From JBMOPD01 sp049323615 (GTDB taxonomy: Bacteria > Bacillota > Desulfotomaculia > Desulfotomaculales > Desulfocucumaceae): a stretch of 15,470 nucleotides of DNA. A model generated the notes under the pieces. It saw only the letters and a list, made by a program, of their open reading frames with translations, was not told the origin of the DNA and did no database searches. Made by a program: the position numbers and the translations under genes. Shown here in pieces: positions 1 to 7,242 of the stretch. The DNA lies in contig JBMOPD010000006.1 of the NCBI GenBank assembly GCA_049323615.1, positions 1 to 15,470 of the forward strand. The letters run 5' to 3'. Each line of letters opens with the position of its first letter. The stretch's first letter is position 1.

Positions 1-124
1 CCGGTATGACCGCGGCCAGCTCATCCTCGGCCATCTTGCCGCCGATGACCACCTCTATCTCCGGGTTCTGCCGCAGGGGGGCCAGCCCCTCCTCCGACAC
101 CCCGTCCATTACCAGGACCTTCAT
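1..124 (-). CDS. serA: D-3-phosphoglycerate dehydrogenase, N-terminal fragment (runs off the window)
   Basis: Only the first 41 codons are present. They read MKVLVMDGVSEEGLAPL and continue into a segment with IEVVIGG and a DELAAVIP stretch. This is the usual beginning of the D-2-hydroxyacid dehydrogenase type phosphoglycerate dehydrogenase, which starts serine synthesis by oxidising 3-phosphoglycerate with NAD. The ATG at 122-124 follows GGGAG at a workable distance, which supports this start. Neither the NAD-binding fold nor the catalytic Arg/Glu/His is inside the window, so a related 2-hydroxyacid dehydrogenase cannot be ruled out. The gene is transcribed away from the Hpt/kinase pair. I could not find a convincing -35/-10 pair for it in the AT-rich upstream stretch. 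Confidence 0.7.
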   Translation of the reverse strand, partial: MKVLVMDGVSEEGLAPLRQNPEIEVVIGGKMAEDELAAVIP

Positions 125-584
125 TATAATCATCTCCCGTCGCCTGTGTCATAATTTGCTTTTAAAAAAGTCCCCTTAATAAAAAACCGGTTAACAAACA
201 ATGATCTTAACTTTCAATAGAATTTTTCCGTGTAAGGTCTTTAATTCAAGGATAAAATAACTGTTTATAATTTTATATCACCGCAAGAAAAAGCACAATA
301 ATATAATCTCCCGGCGGGCAATGCATCCCGGCTATACCGCCATCAGTATCTTATGACCCGGAAAGCGGCAGGTTTCTGGTGGTGTGGATGGATTACCGGA
401 ATATTTTTTTCTGCACCCGTCAAAGCAGCCTGGAGACGGGCCTTTGAAACTGATTCAGCTTGGCAACTGGAAGGATTTTTCAATATTTTATCGAAAAATG
501 TTTTAACTTGTTAATTAAAGACGTTACGAAACTATCTGCTCCCCCATGTTTTATAATCCACAGGTTTAGAAAGAAGGGCATGCT
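125..584. other. 460-base gene-free stretch between divergent genes
   Basis: The stretch is AT-rich at both ends (roughly 150-306 and 480-560) with a more GC-rich island at about 307-470. The island can form an imperfect stem between about 337-347 (ACCGCCATCAG) and 376-385 (CTGGTGGTGT). No reading frame here has a good ribosome binding site. An unsupported 54-codon frame starts at 353. I see no recognisable riboswitch, tRNA or insertion sequence. Confidence 0.5.
552..557 (+). promoter_or_regulatory. Candidate -10 box upstream of the Hpt gene
   Basis: A perfect TATAAT lies 27 bases before the Hpt start codon. No acceptable -35 box is present at 16-18 bases upstream (the sequence there is about AAACTA), so this may be an activator-dependent promoter or chance. 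Confidence 0.35.
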
Positions 585-929
585 ATGACCTATGATGTGA
601 AAAAAGTAGCTGCCGAACTCATGGTTGAACCGGAGGATTTGATAGACATTTTAAAGATTTTTTTCGGTGAAGCATTTAAAATCCTCTCGGAATGCGAAAA
701 AGCAGTGAGGGACTCCAATTTTGACGTATTAAAAAAATTATTCCACACTTTAAAAGGTACATCATCCAACTTCAGGATGAATAACCTCAACAAATTGGTA
801 GCGGCCATGGAAAAAGCCGCAAAATCAAATGACTTGGCCCATATTAAAGACCTCCTGCCGGCCTCCCATAAGGAGCTCACTTCCATCCAGGAACAGGTCG
901 GGCACTATTGCAGCCAGGAAGCTCGTTAA
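585..929 (+). CDS. Stand-alone histidine phosphotransfer (Hpt) domain protein
   Basis: This 114-residue protein is essentially one Hpt four-helix domain. The phospho-accepting motif is LFHTLKGTSSNFR with His54, matching the family pattern HxxKG. Hpt proteins carry phosphate between a receiver domain of a hybrid kinase and the receiver of a final response regulator in the cytoplasm. The ATG at 585 is preceded by AGAAGGG at a suitable distance. The hybrid kinase gene begins about 75 bases downstream on the same strand, so the two are probably co-transcribed. That kinase has two receivers but no Hpt domain of its own, which makes this protein its likely partner. The partner assignment is inference from the arrangement; the domain call is direct. 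Confidence 0.88.
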   Translation: MTYDVKKVAAELMVEPEDLIDILKIFFGEAFKILSECEKAVRDSNFDVLKKLFHTLKGTSSNFRMNNLNKLVAAMEKAAKSNDLAHIKDLLPASHKELTSIQEQVGHYCSQEAR

Positions 930-1003
930 GTTCTTTACTCCGGCTTGCCCCAGTTAACAGTCCCACCCGGAAAACCGGAGGAATGAAAGGAGAATTCCTC
1001 TTC

Positions 1004-4000
1004 ATGGCTGATCTTTTTGCACGACACATGGACTACATCTTTTTTATTTACGGCCTGGCCCTGTTCGTACTGGGGGTAATATGCATCGGCATAAAGAGAG
1101 CAACCAGCAAACAGCTGCTCCCCTGGATCTGGCTGGGGTTGTTCGGAATATCGCACGGAGTGAATGAATGGCTGAACCTCCTGGCCCACAGCCTTGGTGA
1201 CGGCCCCTCTTTTTCTGCAGTCCGTACCTGTATACTTGCTGTATCTTTCATTTTCCTGGCCGAGTTCGGCCGGGCGGGATCAAAGGGTATACTGGGCAAG
1301 GGGCCGGGGAGATTGATGTTATTACCCCTGCTGGCGCTGGCGGCCCTGGGGGGGCTGGCCGGCTGTGTTGAGTTCAGCGTTACCGCCACATACGTGCTGG
1401 GAGCCGGAGGCGGGCTGTGGGCAGCCTTTGCCCTTTTTTCAGCCTCCGGGAACCTGAACCCGGGAGTCCGCCGCTGGATGGCAGCGGCGGGCGCGGCCAT
1501 GGGCCTTTATGCCCTGACCTATCTGGTCATCCCTCAATGTCCTCTTACCACACCCTTTCTGCTTGACAGCCAGGCATTCTTCCGGGTGTCGGGCTTCCCC
1601 ATCCAGCTGATTCGCACCCTTCTTGCCCTTACGGCCGCCCTGGCGGTGTGGACCCAGAATTTATCCTTCATTGCTTACGATGATTTTTATTACAGCAAAA
1701 CCCGGTCAAGTTACGCCAGATGGTCTTTATTATCAGTCCTTGTCATTTTAATACTGGGATGGTTCGCCACCGACACTGCCGGAAACCGGGGTGATGCCCA
1801 GTTCCGCCACAGCCTTCTCTCCCGGACCATGACTGCGGCTTCGGCCATTAATCCCAAACTGATGGCGGAACTCACCGGTTCACCCGCCGATAACGGTAAT
1901 CCCTCTTTCCTGCGCCTGCGGGGACAGCTGGCCTCTATACGTGCGGCCAATTCGGACTGCCGTTTTGTCTACCTGATGGGCCACCGGGACGGCCAGGTCT
2001 TTTTCCATGCGGATTCCGAGCCTGAAGATTCCAAGGACTACTCGCCTCCCGGGCAGGTATACGAGGAAGCAAGCCCCGAACTGGTACAAATATTTTCAGA
2101 TAAACAGCCCTTTTCCGAAGGTCCTGTAACCGATCAGTGGGGCACCTGGGTCTCGGGCCTGGCTGCCGTCACGGATCCGGACAACAACCGCACCGTTGCG
2201 GTGCTGGGGATGGATATTGACGCCGGACAATGGAAAAGAGTAGTTGCCGGCTACCGTTTGACCGCAATCGCCATCACCCTGTTTCTCTGCCTTTTAACAA
2301 TTGGCTTTTTTGAGGGCCTTTCCAATTCAAAAATATTTGCGGCCCGAATCGCATCTTCCGAAATCCAGTTCAGGACCATATTCGAAAACGCACCGGAAGC
2401 CATTTGCATCCTTGACGTTAACACCCAGCGGATTATTTTGGCCAATCCATTTCTGCTCCGGAGAACCGATTACAGCCAGGCTGAACTCCCGGAAGTGAAC
2501 CTGCGTGATTTTTTTGATCCCGGGGAGGTTCCGGTGATTGAGGAAAGCATAAAAAGAATTGTCAGTGAAAACACTGTGGTGAGCGGAGATTTTCACTGCC
2601 GGGTGAAAGACGGAAGCCTGGTGGATGCGGAGTTGACCGGGGTTAGCCTGCAATTTCAAGGAAAAAAATGTATACTGGCCTTCATTCGCGATATCACCGA
2701 CCGTAAGCAGATGGAGGAGGAACTGCAAAAGGCCAAGGAGGCAGCCGAGGCTGCCAGCCGCGCCAAAAGTGAATTTCTCGCCAATATGACCCACGAAATC
2801 CGCACCCCGATGAACGCAGTAATAGGGATGAGCGATCTGCTGCTGGATACCCCGCTGAACAGCGAGCAGCGCGAACTGGCCGGTATAGTAAGCAGTTCCG
2901 CCAGGTCGCTGCTGACCGTTATCAACGATATACTGGACTTCTCCAAGATTGAGGCCGGCAAGTTAACCATAGAAAGCATCGACTTTAATCTGCCGCCCCT
3001 GGTTGAGGGGACGGCCGACCTTTTAGCCTGGAAAGCCCGGGAAAAAAGCCTTTCCCTGATGACCTTCATTGACCCGGCAATTCCCCGCTTTTTAAAAGGG
3101 GATCCCGGGCGCCTGCGGCAGGTGCTGCTTAATCTCACCGGCAATGCCGTCAAGTTTACCGACCGGGGAGAGGTGGTACTGAGGGCGTTACTGGCAGGCA
3201 AGGCCGGCAACCATGTGAATGTACGTTTTGAAGTCAGCGATACCGGCATCGGCATACCGGAAGAGGCGCGCCGGAGCCTTTTCCGGCCCTTCACCCAGGC
3301 CGACGGGTCCACCACCCGCAGGTACGGCGGGACAGGCCTGGGCCTTTCCATTTCAAAGCGCCTGGTGGAACTTATGGGTGGGGAAATAGGCCTGGAGAGC
3401 ATGGTAGGCAAGGGAACCACTTTCTGGTTCACCGTGCCCCTGGAGCGGTGCGCCGCGGAGGTAGAAACTCCCGCCAGGGCGGACCTGAAGGGCCTGCGGG
3501 TAATAATTCTGGACGACAGCAGCACCGGCCGGGGCATAATACACCACTACGTACTGGCCTGGGGTATGGAGAACGGCAGTGTTAGCAGTGGGAAGAAGGC
3601 GCTGGACCTGATGCGCCGCCGGGCCGCCGCCGGAGAGCCGTACGATGTGGCCATCATAGACCTCTTCATGCCCGACATTGACGGCTTCGCGCTGGCCGGG
3701 GCGATCAAGTCGGACCCCGCCATTGCCCCTGTAAAGCTTATCGCCATCACCGCCTTCGACTGCGAGGGGCAGCGGGAACAGGCGCTCAAGTCGGGCTTTT
3801 CGGCCTACCTTACCAAGCCGGTGAGGCAGTCCCAGCTGTTTGACTGCATCGCCACGGCGGTGGGCCAGTCTGCTGAACAGCCGGCAGCCTCCGGGGCCGG
3901 CGCCTCCGGGGCCGGGCCTTCTTCGGCGTTTACCCCCAAAACCGCGCCGGACCCGGACAAACTGATCCTTCTGGCCGAAGACAACGCCGCCAATCAGAAA

Positions 4001-4324
4001 CTGGCCCTGCTTTTATTAAAGAAACTGGGGTATACCGCCCATGCCGTTTCCAACGGCCGGGAGGCGGTGGAAGCTGTTTCACGAACTCCATACGCGCTGG
4101 TTTTAATGGACTGCCACATGCCAGAGATGGACGGTTTCGAGGCCACCTCTGCCATCCGCAGGGCCGAGGCCGCCAGCGGCCGTCACACCCCCATCGTCGC
4201 CCTGACCGCCCACGCCGTGGAAGGCGAACGGGAAAACTGTCTTGCGGCAGGAATGGACGATTACCTCAGCAAGCCGATTATTCTGGATCAGCTGAGCAAG
4301 GTGCTTAAGCGCTGGGCGGGCTGA
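1004..4324 (+). CDS. Membrane-bound hybrid histidine kinase (sensor-PAS-HisKA-HATPase-REC-REC)
   Basis: A large hybrid sensor kinase of 1106 residues from the chosen ATG at 1004, which has AAAGGAG ten bases upstream. Residues 1-220 hold several hydrophobic helices. A further helix lies at 241-255, an extracytoplasmic sensing segment at about 258-420, and another helix at 421-440. Then come a PAS domain (about 455-570), a short coiled coil, HisKA with FLANMTHEIRTPMN (phosphoacceptor His597), and the HATPase domain with an N box (NLTGNAVKF), DTGIGIP and GGTGLGLS. Two receivers follow. REC1 has IDLFMPDIDG (Asp886) and LTKPV. REC2 has MDCHMPEMDG (Asp1036) and LSKPI. An Ala/Gly/Ser-rich linker separates the receivers. 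All catalytic residues look intact. Another in-frame ATG at 983 sits directly against GGAGGA, and a TTG at 908 would overlap the Hpt gene; both are less likely starts. The signal sensed is unknown. Confidence 0.92.
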   Translation: MADLFARHMDYIFFIYGLALFVLGVICIGIKRATSKQLLPWIWLGLFGISHGVNEWLNLLAHSLGDGPSFSAVRTCILAVSFIFLAEFGRAGSKGILGKGPGRLMLLPLLALAALGGLAGCVEFSVTATYVLGAGGGLWAAFALFSASGNLNPGVRRWMAAAGAAMGLYALTYLVIPQCPLTTPFLLDSQAFFRVSGFPIQLIRTLLALTAALAVWTQNLSFIAYDDFYYSKTRSSYARWSLLSVLVILILGWFATDTAGNRGDAQFRHSLLSRTMTAASAINPKLMAELTGSPADNGNPSFLRLRGQLASIRAANSDCRFVYLMGHRDGQVFFHADSEPEDSKDYSPPGQVYEEASPELVQIFSDKQPFSEGPVTDQWGTWVSGLAAVTDPDNNRTVAVLGMDIDAGQWKRVVAGYRLTAIAITLFLCLLTIGFFEGLSNSKIFAARIASSEIQFRTIFENAPEAICILDVNTQRIILANPFLLRRTDYSQAELPEVNLRDFFDPGEVPVIEESIKRIVSENTVVSGDFHCRVKDGSLVDAELTGVSLQFQGKKCILAFIRDITDRKQMEEELQKAKEAAEAASRAKSEFLANMTHEIRTPMNAVIGMSDLLLDTPLNSEQRELAGIVSSSARSLLTVINDILDFSKIEAGKLTIESIDFNLPPLVEGTADLLAWKAREKSLSLMTFIDPAIPRFLKGDPGRLRQVLLNLTGNAVKFTDRGEVVLRALLAGKAGNHVNVRFEVSDTGIGIPEEARRSLFRPFTQADGSTTRRYGGTGLGLSISKRLVELMGGEIGLESMVGKGTTFWFTVPLERCAAEVETPARADLKGLRVIILDDSSTGRGIIHHYVLAWGMENGSVSSGKKALDLMRRRAAAGEPYDVAIIDLFMPDIDGFALAGAIKSDPAIAPVKLIAITAFDCEGQREQALKSGFSAYLTKPVRQSQLFDCIATAVGQSAEQPAASGAGASGAGPSSAFTPKTAPDPDKLILLAEDNAANQKLALLLLKKLGYTAHAVSNGREAVEAVSRTPYALVLMDCHMPEMDGFEATSAIRRAEAASGRHTPIVALTAHAVEGERENCLAAGMDDYLSKPIILDQLSKVLKRWAG

Positions 4325-4354
4325 CAGTTCACTTATCCTGAAAAGCTTCCGGGT

Positions 4355-4380
4355 CAGAATCCAGAATTCAGAATCCAGAA
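4355..4380. repeat. Short direct repeat between convergent genes
   Basis: CAGAATCCAGAA occurs twice (4355-4366 and 4369-4380), separated by TT. It lies in the 67-base gap between the stop codons of the hybrid kinase and the HD-GYP regulator. No clear terminator is visible in that gap. Confidence 0.7.
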
Positions 4381-4391
4381 TAAAATTCCTT

Positions 4392-5399
4392 TCACTTAAA
4401 CATATACTGCTGTTCAAAATCCCTAAAAGCAAGTCCGGCAATCAGTTTTTTATCAGCCTCAGTTATTTCATAAAACCGGGAAACCAAAACCGGATCCCAC
4501 TGCGTCCCCGCGCCTTCCCGAAGAATTTCCATGGCTTGTTCCTGGCTGTATGCCCTGCGGTAGGGACGGTCACTGGTTAAAGCGTCAAAGGCGTCGGCGA
4601 TGGCTAAAATACGGGCGCCCAGTGGTATTTTGTTTTCTGCCAGTCCGTCAGGGTAGCCCTTTCCGTCATAACGCTCGTGATGATGCCTGATATAAGGTAA
4701 AATTGGCTCAAATACGGATATTGACGAGCATATTTTTTCACTCACCACGGGGTGCTGTTTAATAATTCTAAGTTCCTCCGGCTCCAATCTGCCCGGCTTC
4801 AACAGTATACTGTCTTTTATGCCTATCTTGCCGATATCGTGCAGAAGGCCGGCCAATCTTATACGCTCATGATTGGCCTTGGTTGAATATACTTTTTGGG
4901 CAAGCTTTTCTGCGTAGAAAGAAGCCCTCTTTGAATGGTTGACACTGTAGTCATCCTTGGCTTCCAAAGCCATAGCCAGTGAAATAACCACATTATGTGT
5001 ATTTTCCAGTTCGTCCTGCAGTTTTTTTATCCGCAGCAGGTTTTTCATCCTGGCCAGTAATTCCATGGGATCAAAGGGTTTGGTGATAAATTCGTCGGCT
5101 CCTTTTTCCAGGGACTTAATCTTTTCATCCAGGCCGCTCAGCGCGGTAATCAAAATTACCGGAATAAACCGCGTTTTTTCCGAGTTCTTAATGATGGAAA
5201 GCACAGAATAACCGTCGACTCCGGGCATCATCACATCCAGCAGGATTAAGTCCGGTTTTTCTTCAGCCACCTTTTTCAGGGCTTCCCTGCCGTCATTAGC
5301 TTCAACTACGTCAAATTCTTTCAGTTGCGATCTTAATAACGACAGATTTGATTTCTCATCATCAACAATAAGTATTTTATGCCTTTCCATTTTAACCAT
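4392..5399 (-). CDS. Response regulator with receiver and HD-GYP c-di-GMP phosphodiesterase domain
   Basis: A 335-residue RpfG-type protein. Residues 5-125 form a receiver with the acidic pair (IVDDE), phosphoacceptor Asp55 in LLDVMMPGVDG, and Lys107 in ITKPFDP. Residues 135-330 form an HD-GYP domain with HD at 187-188 (GLLHDIGKIGI), HHHERYDGKGYPDG at 239-252 and IADAFDALTSDRPYR. The metal-binding and GYP residues are intact, so active hydrolysis of cyclic di-GMP is expected. The start is either ATG 5399 (GGAG only two bases away) or ATG 5390 (GGAG eleven bases away); both give the same protein apart from three residues. A strong promoter lies at 5490-5518. The gene converges on the hybrid kinase, and with the Hpt protein it could be the output of that relay. 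Confidence 0.93.
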   Translation of the reverse strand: MVKMERHKILIVDDEKSNLSLLRSQLKEFDVVEANDGREALKKVAEEKPDLILLDVMMPGVDGYSVLSIIKNSEKTRFIPVILITALSGLDEKIKSLEKGADEFITKPFDPMELLARMKNLLRIKKLQDELENTHNVVISLAMALEAKDDYSVNHSKRASFYAEKLAQKVYSTKANHERIRLAGLLHDIGKIGIKDSILLKPGRLEPEELRIIKQHPVVSEKICSSISVFEPILPYIRHHHERYDGKGYPDGLAENKIPLGARILAIADAFDALTSDRPYRRAYSQEQAMEILREGAGTQWDPVLVSRFYEITEADKKLIAGLAFRDFEQQYMFK

Positions 5400-5489
5400 A
5401 ACTCCAATGATATCAATTTAGCACTAATCAAACAATCACATTAAACCATTTCACTATCCAACACCTGTGATTTTACCTGCACCTAATTT

Positions 5490-5518
5490 ATGATAAAATA
5501 GATAACTATCAATGTCAA
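5490..5518 (-). promoter_or_regulatory. Sigma-A type promoter of the REC/HD-GYP gene
   Basis: Read on the minus strand: TTGACA at 5518-5513, a 17-base spacer, and TATCAT at 5495-5490. The -35 box is perfect and the -10 box has five of six bases. Transcription would start near 5483, giving an untranslated leader of about 85 bases before the start codon. Confidence 0.75.
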
Positions 5519-5636
5519 TATTTGTTAGTTTTCACTAAACCCTCCTGCCCCAGCGGGGCACAATCCAGGCATGAAAATTTATTTTTCCATCAAAAATATG
5601 ACAAGAAAAGTACTTTAAAGGAATCCCGGTACGGCC

Positions 5637-5672
5637 GCCGAATTTTAGCAGGTGGAAAAAATTAAATTCGGC
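5637..5672 (+). promoter_or_regulatory. Leader hairpin before the aminotransferase
   Basis: GCCGAATTT (5637-5645) and AAATTCGGC (5664-5672) are perfect 9-base complements separated by an 18-base loop. The hairpin ends six bases before the AAAGGA ribosome binding site of the gene at 5694. It has no run of T after it, so it is not a simple terminator. It could affect translation or mRNA stability, or be an operator. Confidence 0.5.
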
Positions 5673-5693
5673 TCCTGAAAGGACGTTTTTCAG

Positions 5694-6818
5694 TTGAAAT
5701 TACGGGACTTTAAACTGGAAAGGTATTTTGCCAGGCATGAATTCAATGCTCCTTACCTCCTCTGCTGTTCCGACTGTGAATCCTTCTCGGTGAAAGACAT
5801 CCTTGCCCTGGGGGGAGAAGGCGCCTATGAATCTTTTTTGGACCTGCGGCTGGCCTACACCGAATCCCCGGGCAGCCCGGAACTGCGGCAAAGCATAGCG
5901 GCCCTCTACCGGAACATGGGGGCCGGGGATGTGCTGGTCACCTCGGGGGCTGAGGAAGCCATCTTCATCTTTATGAATATCGCCCTGGACAGGGGCGACC
6001 ATGCAATTGTCCAGTACCCGTGCTACCAGTCTCTCTTTGAGGTGGCCCGGGCCATCGGATGCCAGATAACCAAATGGGAAGCCCGGGAAGAGAACGGCTG
6101 GGAGCCCGACCCCGAAATACTGGCCAAAAGCATCAAGGACAACACCCGGGCCATCATAATAAACTCTCCCCATAACCCCACCGGATACCTGATGCCCCGG
6201 GAAAAACTGGCCTGCATAGTGGAACTGGCCCGCAGCAGGGACATCTTGCTGTTCTCCGACGAGGTTTACCGGTTCCTGGAATACAATGAGCCGGACCGGC
6301 CGGAGTCCGCCTGCGATATATATGAAAACGCCGTTTCCCTGGGAGTGATGTCAAAAACTTACGGCCTGGCCGGACTGCGCATCGGCTGGATAGCTACGAA
6401 AAACGCCGGCATCTATAAAAAGATGGCCGCTTTCAAGGACTATACATCCATCTGCAACAGCGCCCCCAGCGAATTTTTGGCCACCCTGGCCTTAAAACAC
6501 CGGGACCTGCTGGTCCGGCGGAACCTGGGCATAATCAGGGATAACCTGGCTGTCCTGGACCGTTTTTTTGACCGGTATGCCGGCTTTTTTTCCTGGCAGA
6601 GGCCCAAAGCGGGACCCATAGCTTTTCCCTCCATCAGGTGGGACGGTCACGTGGAAGATTTCTGCACCGACCTGGTTCATTCCAAGGGTGTACTCCTGCT
6701 GCCGGGCAACTATTTTGATTTTGGAAACAGGAACTTCCGGATTGGCCTGGGCAGAAAAAACATGCCCCGGTGTGTTGAAAGGCTTGAAGAATATATCAGG
6801 GAAAAACTGAAACCATAA
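5694..6818 (+). CDS. Class I/II PLP-dependent aminotransferase
   Basis: A 374-residue fold-type I aminotransferase. Visible motifs are SGAEEAI (84-90, cofactor phosphate side), the tyrosine-containing YPCYQSL (108-114), NSPHNPTG (157-164, with the conserved Asn), SDEVYRF (188-194, Asp and Tyr contacting the PLP ring), SKTYGLAGLRIGW (220-232, PLP-binding Lys221), and FRIGLGR near the C-terminus with the likely carboxylate-binding Arg. It should transfer amino groups between an amino acid and a 2-oxoacid in the cytoplasm; the substrate cannot be told from sequence. The start is TTG at 5694 with AAAGGA ten bases upstream. No in-frame ATG lies nearby. It is divergent from the HD-GYP gene and appears monocistronic, so context gives no pathway. 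Confidence 0.9.
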   Translation: MKLRDFKLERYFARHEFNAPYLLCCSDCESFSVKDILALGGEGAYESFLDLRLAYTESPGSPELRQSIAALYRNMGAGDVLVTSGAEEAIFIFMNIALDRGDHAIVQYPCYQSLFEVARAIGCQITKWEAREENGWEPDPEILAKSIKDNTRAIIINSPHNPTGYLMPREKLACIVELARSRDILLFSDEVYRFLEYNEPDRPESACDIYENAVSLGVMSKTYGLAGLRIGWIATKNAGIYKKMAAFKDYTSICNSAPSEFLATLALKHRDLLVRRNLGIIRDNLAVLDRFFDRYAGFFSWQRPKAGPIAFPSIRWDGHVEDFCTDLVHSKGVLLLPGNYFDFGNRNFRIGLGRKNMPRCVERLEEYIREKLKP

Positions 6819-6822
6819 TCCC

Positions 6823-6839
6823 GCCGGGGATACTCCGGC
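6823..6839 (+). terminator. Weak hairpin after the aminotransferase
   Basis: GCCGGGG, ATA, CTCCGGC form a 7-pair stem with one G-T pair, starting five bases after the stop codon. The T-rich run (TTGTTTTTATT) begins about eleven bases after the stem, so it is a poor match to a classic intrinsic terminator. Confidence 0.35.
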
Positions 6840-6863
6840 TAAGAATTGGTTGTTTTTATTCTG

Positions 6864-6884
6864 TCTCCTGTCTCCTGTCTCCTG
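6864..6884. repeat. Three tandem copies of TCTCCTG
   Basis: A perfect heptamer repeat at 6864-6870, 6871-6877 and 6878-6884, in the gap between the convergent aminotransferase and small-protein genes. No function is evident. Confidence 0.8.
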
Positions 6885-6921
6885 TATTCCCGACGGGAGA
6901 GATCCGGCAGAATTAGCTTTT

Positions 6922-7017
6922 TCAGGGTAGCTTGTTCTCCAACAAATGCAGAAATAAGGGGACCAGGTCCGGGTCAAACTGTATTCCGTAACCGGGCGGC
7001 AGCCTTTTCGTGTTCAT
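6922..7017 (-). pseudogene. Remnant resembling the C-terminal tail of an HD-GYP protein
   Basis: This frame encodes MNTKRLPPGYGIQFDPDL and then a VPLFLHLL helix before the stop codon at 6922. The core GYGIQFDPDLVPLFLHL lines up with the end of the complete HD-GYP protein in this same window, which has GAGTQWDPVLVSRFYEI; both follow G-x-G-x-Q-aromatic-D-P-x-L-V-x-x-F. No HD or GYP motif is found upstream, and the DNA just upstream is occupied by another small gene in a different frame. No ribosome binding site precedes the ATG at 7017. I read it as the leftover end of a deleted phosphodiesterase gene, but chance similarity over about 17 residues is possible. Confidence 0.35.
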
Positions 7018-7028
7018 GTACTGAAACA

Positions 7029-7184
7029 CTATTTCGTTTTTTTCCCCTGGCCGGACAACTCCCTCTGGTAGGCCTTCCACCCGGGACACCACCTGGTGTG
7101 CCAGCGCCAGAGGATACTGATCAATGATTTGGGGTTTCTTTCCGCATTCCTGCGGAATCTGCATTCCTCGCAACGTGAACTCAT
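7029..7184 (-). CDS. 51-residue Cys- and Trp-rich small protein
   Basis: A short gene with a textbook start: GGAGGT at 7196-7191 is six bases before the ATG at 7184. The protein begins MSSRCEECRFRRNAERNP, continues KSLISILWRWHTRWCPGWK and ends in a basic tail (GKKTK). Features are a CxxC pair (Cys5, Cys8), a third Cys at 33, four Trp residues at 26-36, and a strongly positive charge. CxxC together with His29 and Cys33 could bind a metal, but this is inference. The pattern CxxC...NPKS...LWRWHT..CPGWK seems familiar from small uncharacterised proteins of anaerobes, without a known function. It follows the thioesterase gene on the same strand after 58 bases and may share its transcript. The ideal binding site makes it much more believable than the longer frame overlapping it. 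Confidence 0.75.
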   Translation of the reverse strand: MSSRCEECRFRRNAERNPKSLISILWRWHTRWCPGWKAYQRELSGQGKKTK

Positions 7185-7242
7185 CGCTTTACCTCCGCCA
7201 AACGTCCTTTAACAACCCGCCATCAGTCTTTTTTACCCGGGT

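Noticed and set aside
300..480. A c-di-GMP (GEMM-I) riboswitch upstream of the c-di-GMP-linked genes
   Set aside because: A GGATTACCGG end and an imperfect stem are suggestive, but the conserved GCACAGGGCAAACC and GACGCAAAGCC elements are absent.
908..1003. A longer N-terminus of the hybrid kinase from TTG 908
   Set aside because: It would overlap the Hpt gene, has no ribosome binding site and adds a Pro/Ser-rich stretch unlike a membrane protein start; ATG 1004 has AAAGGAG at ideal spacing.
2656..3537. A 293-codon open frame on the minus strand within the kinase gene
   Set aside because: It is the reverse complement of intact HisKA/HATPase coding sequence, is Arg/Ser-rich, and has no recognisable domain.
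6922..7173. An 83-codon minus-strand frame as one gene
   Set aside because: Its upstream half overlaps, in another frame, the 51-residue gene that has the perfect ribosome binding site; only the last part looks protein-like.
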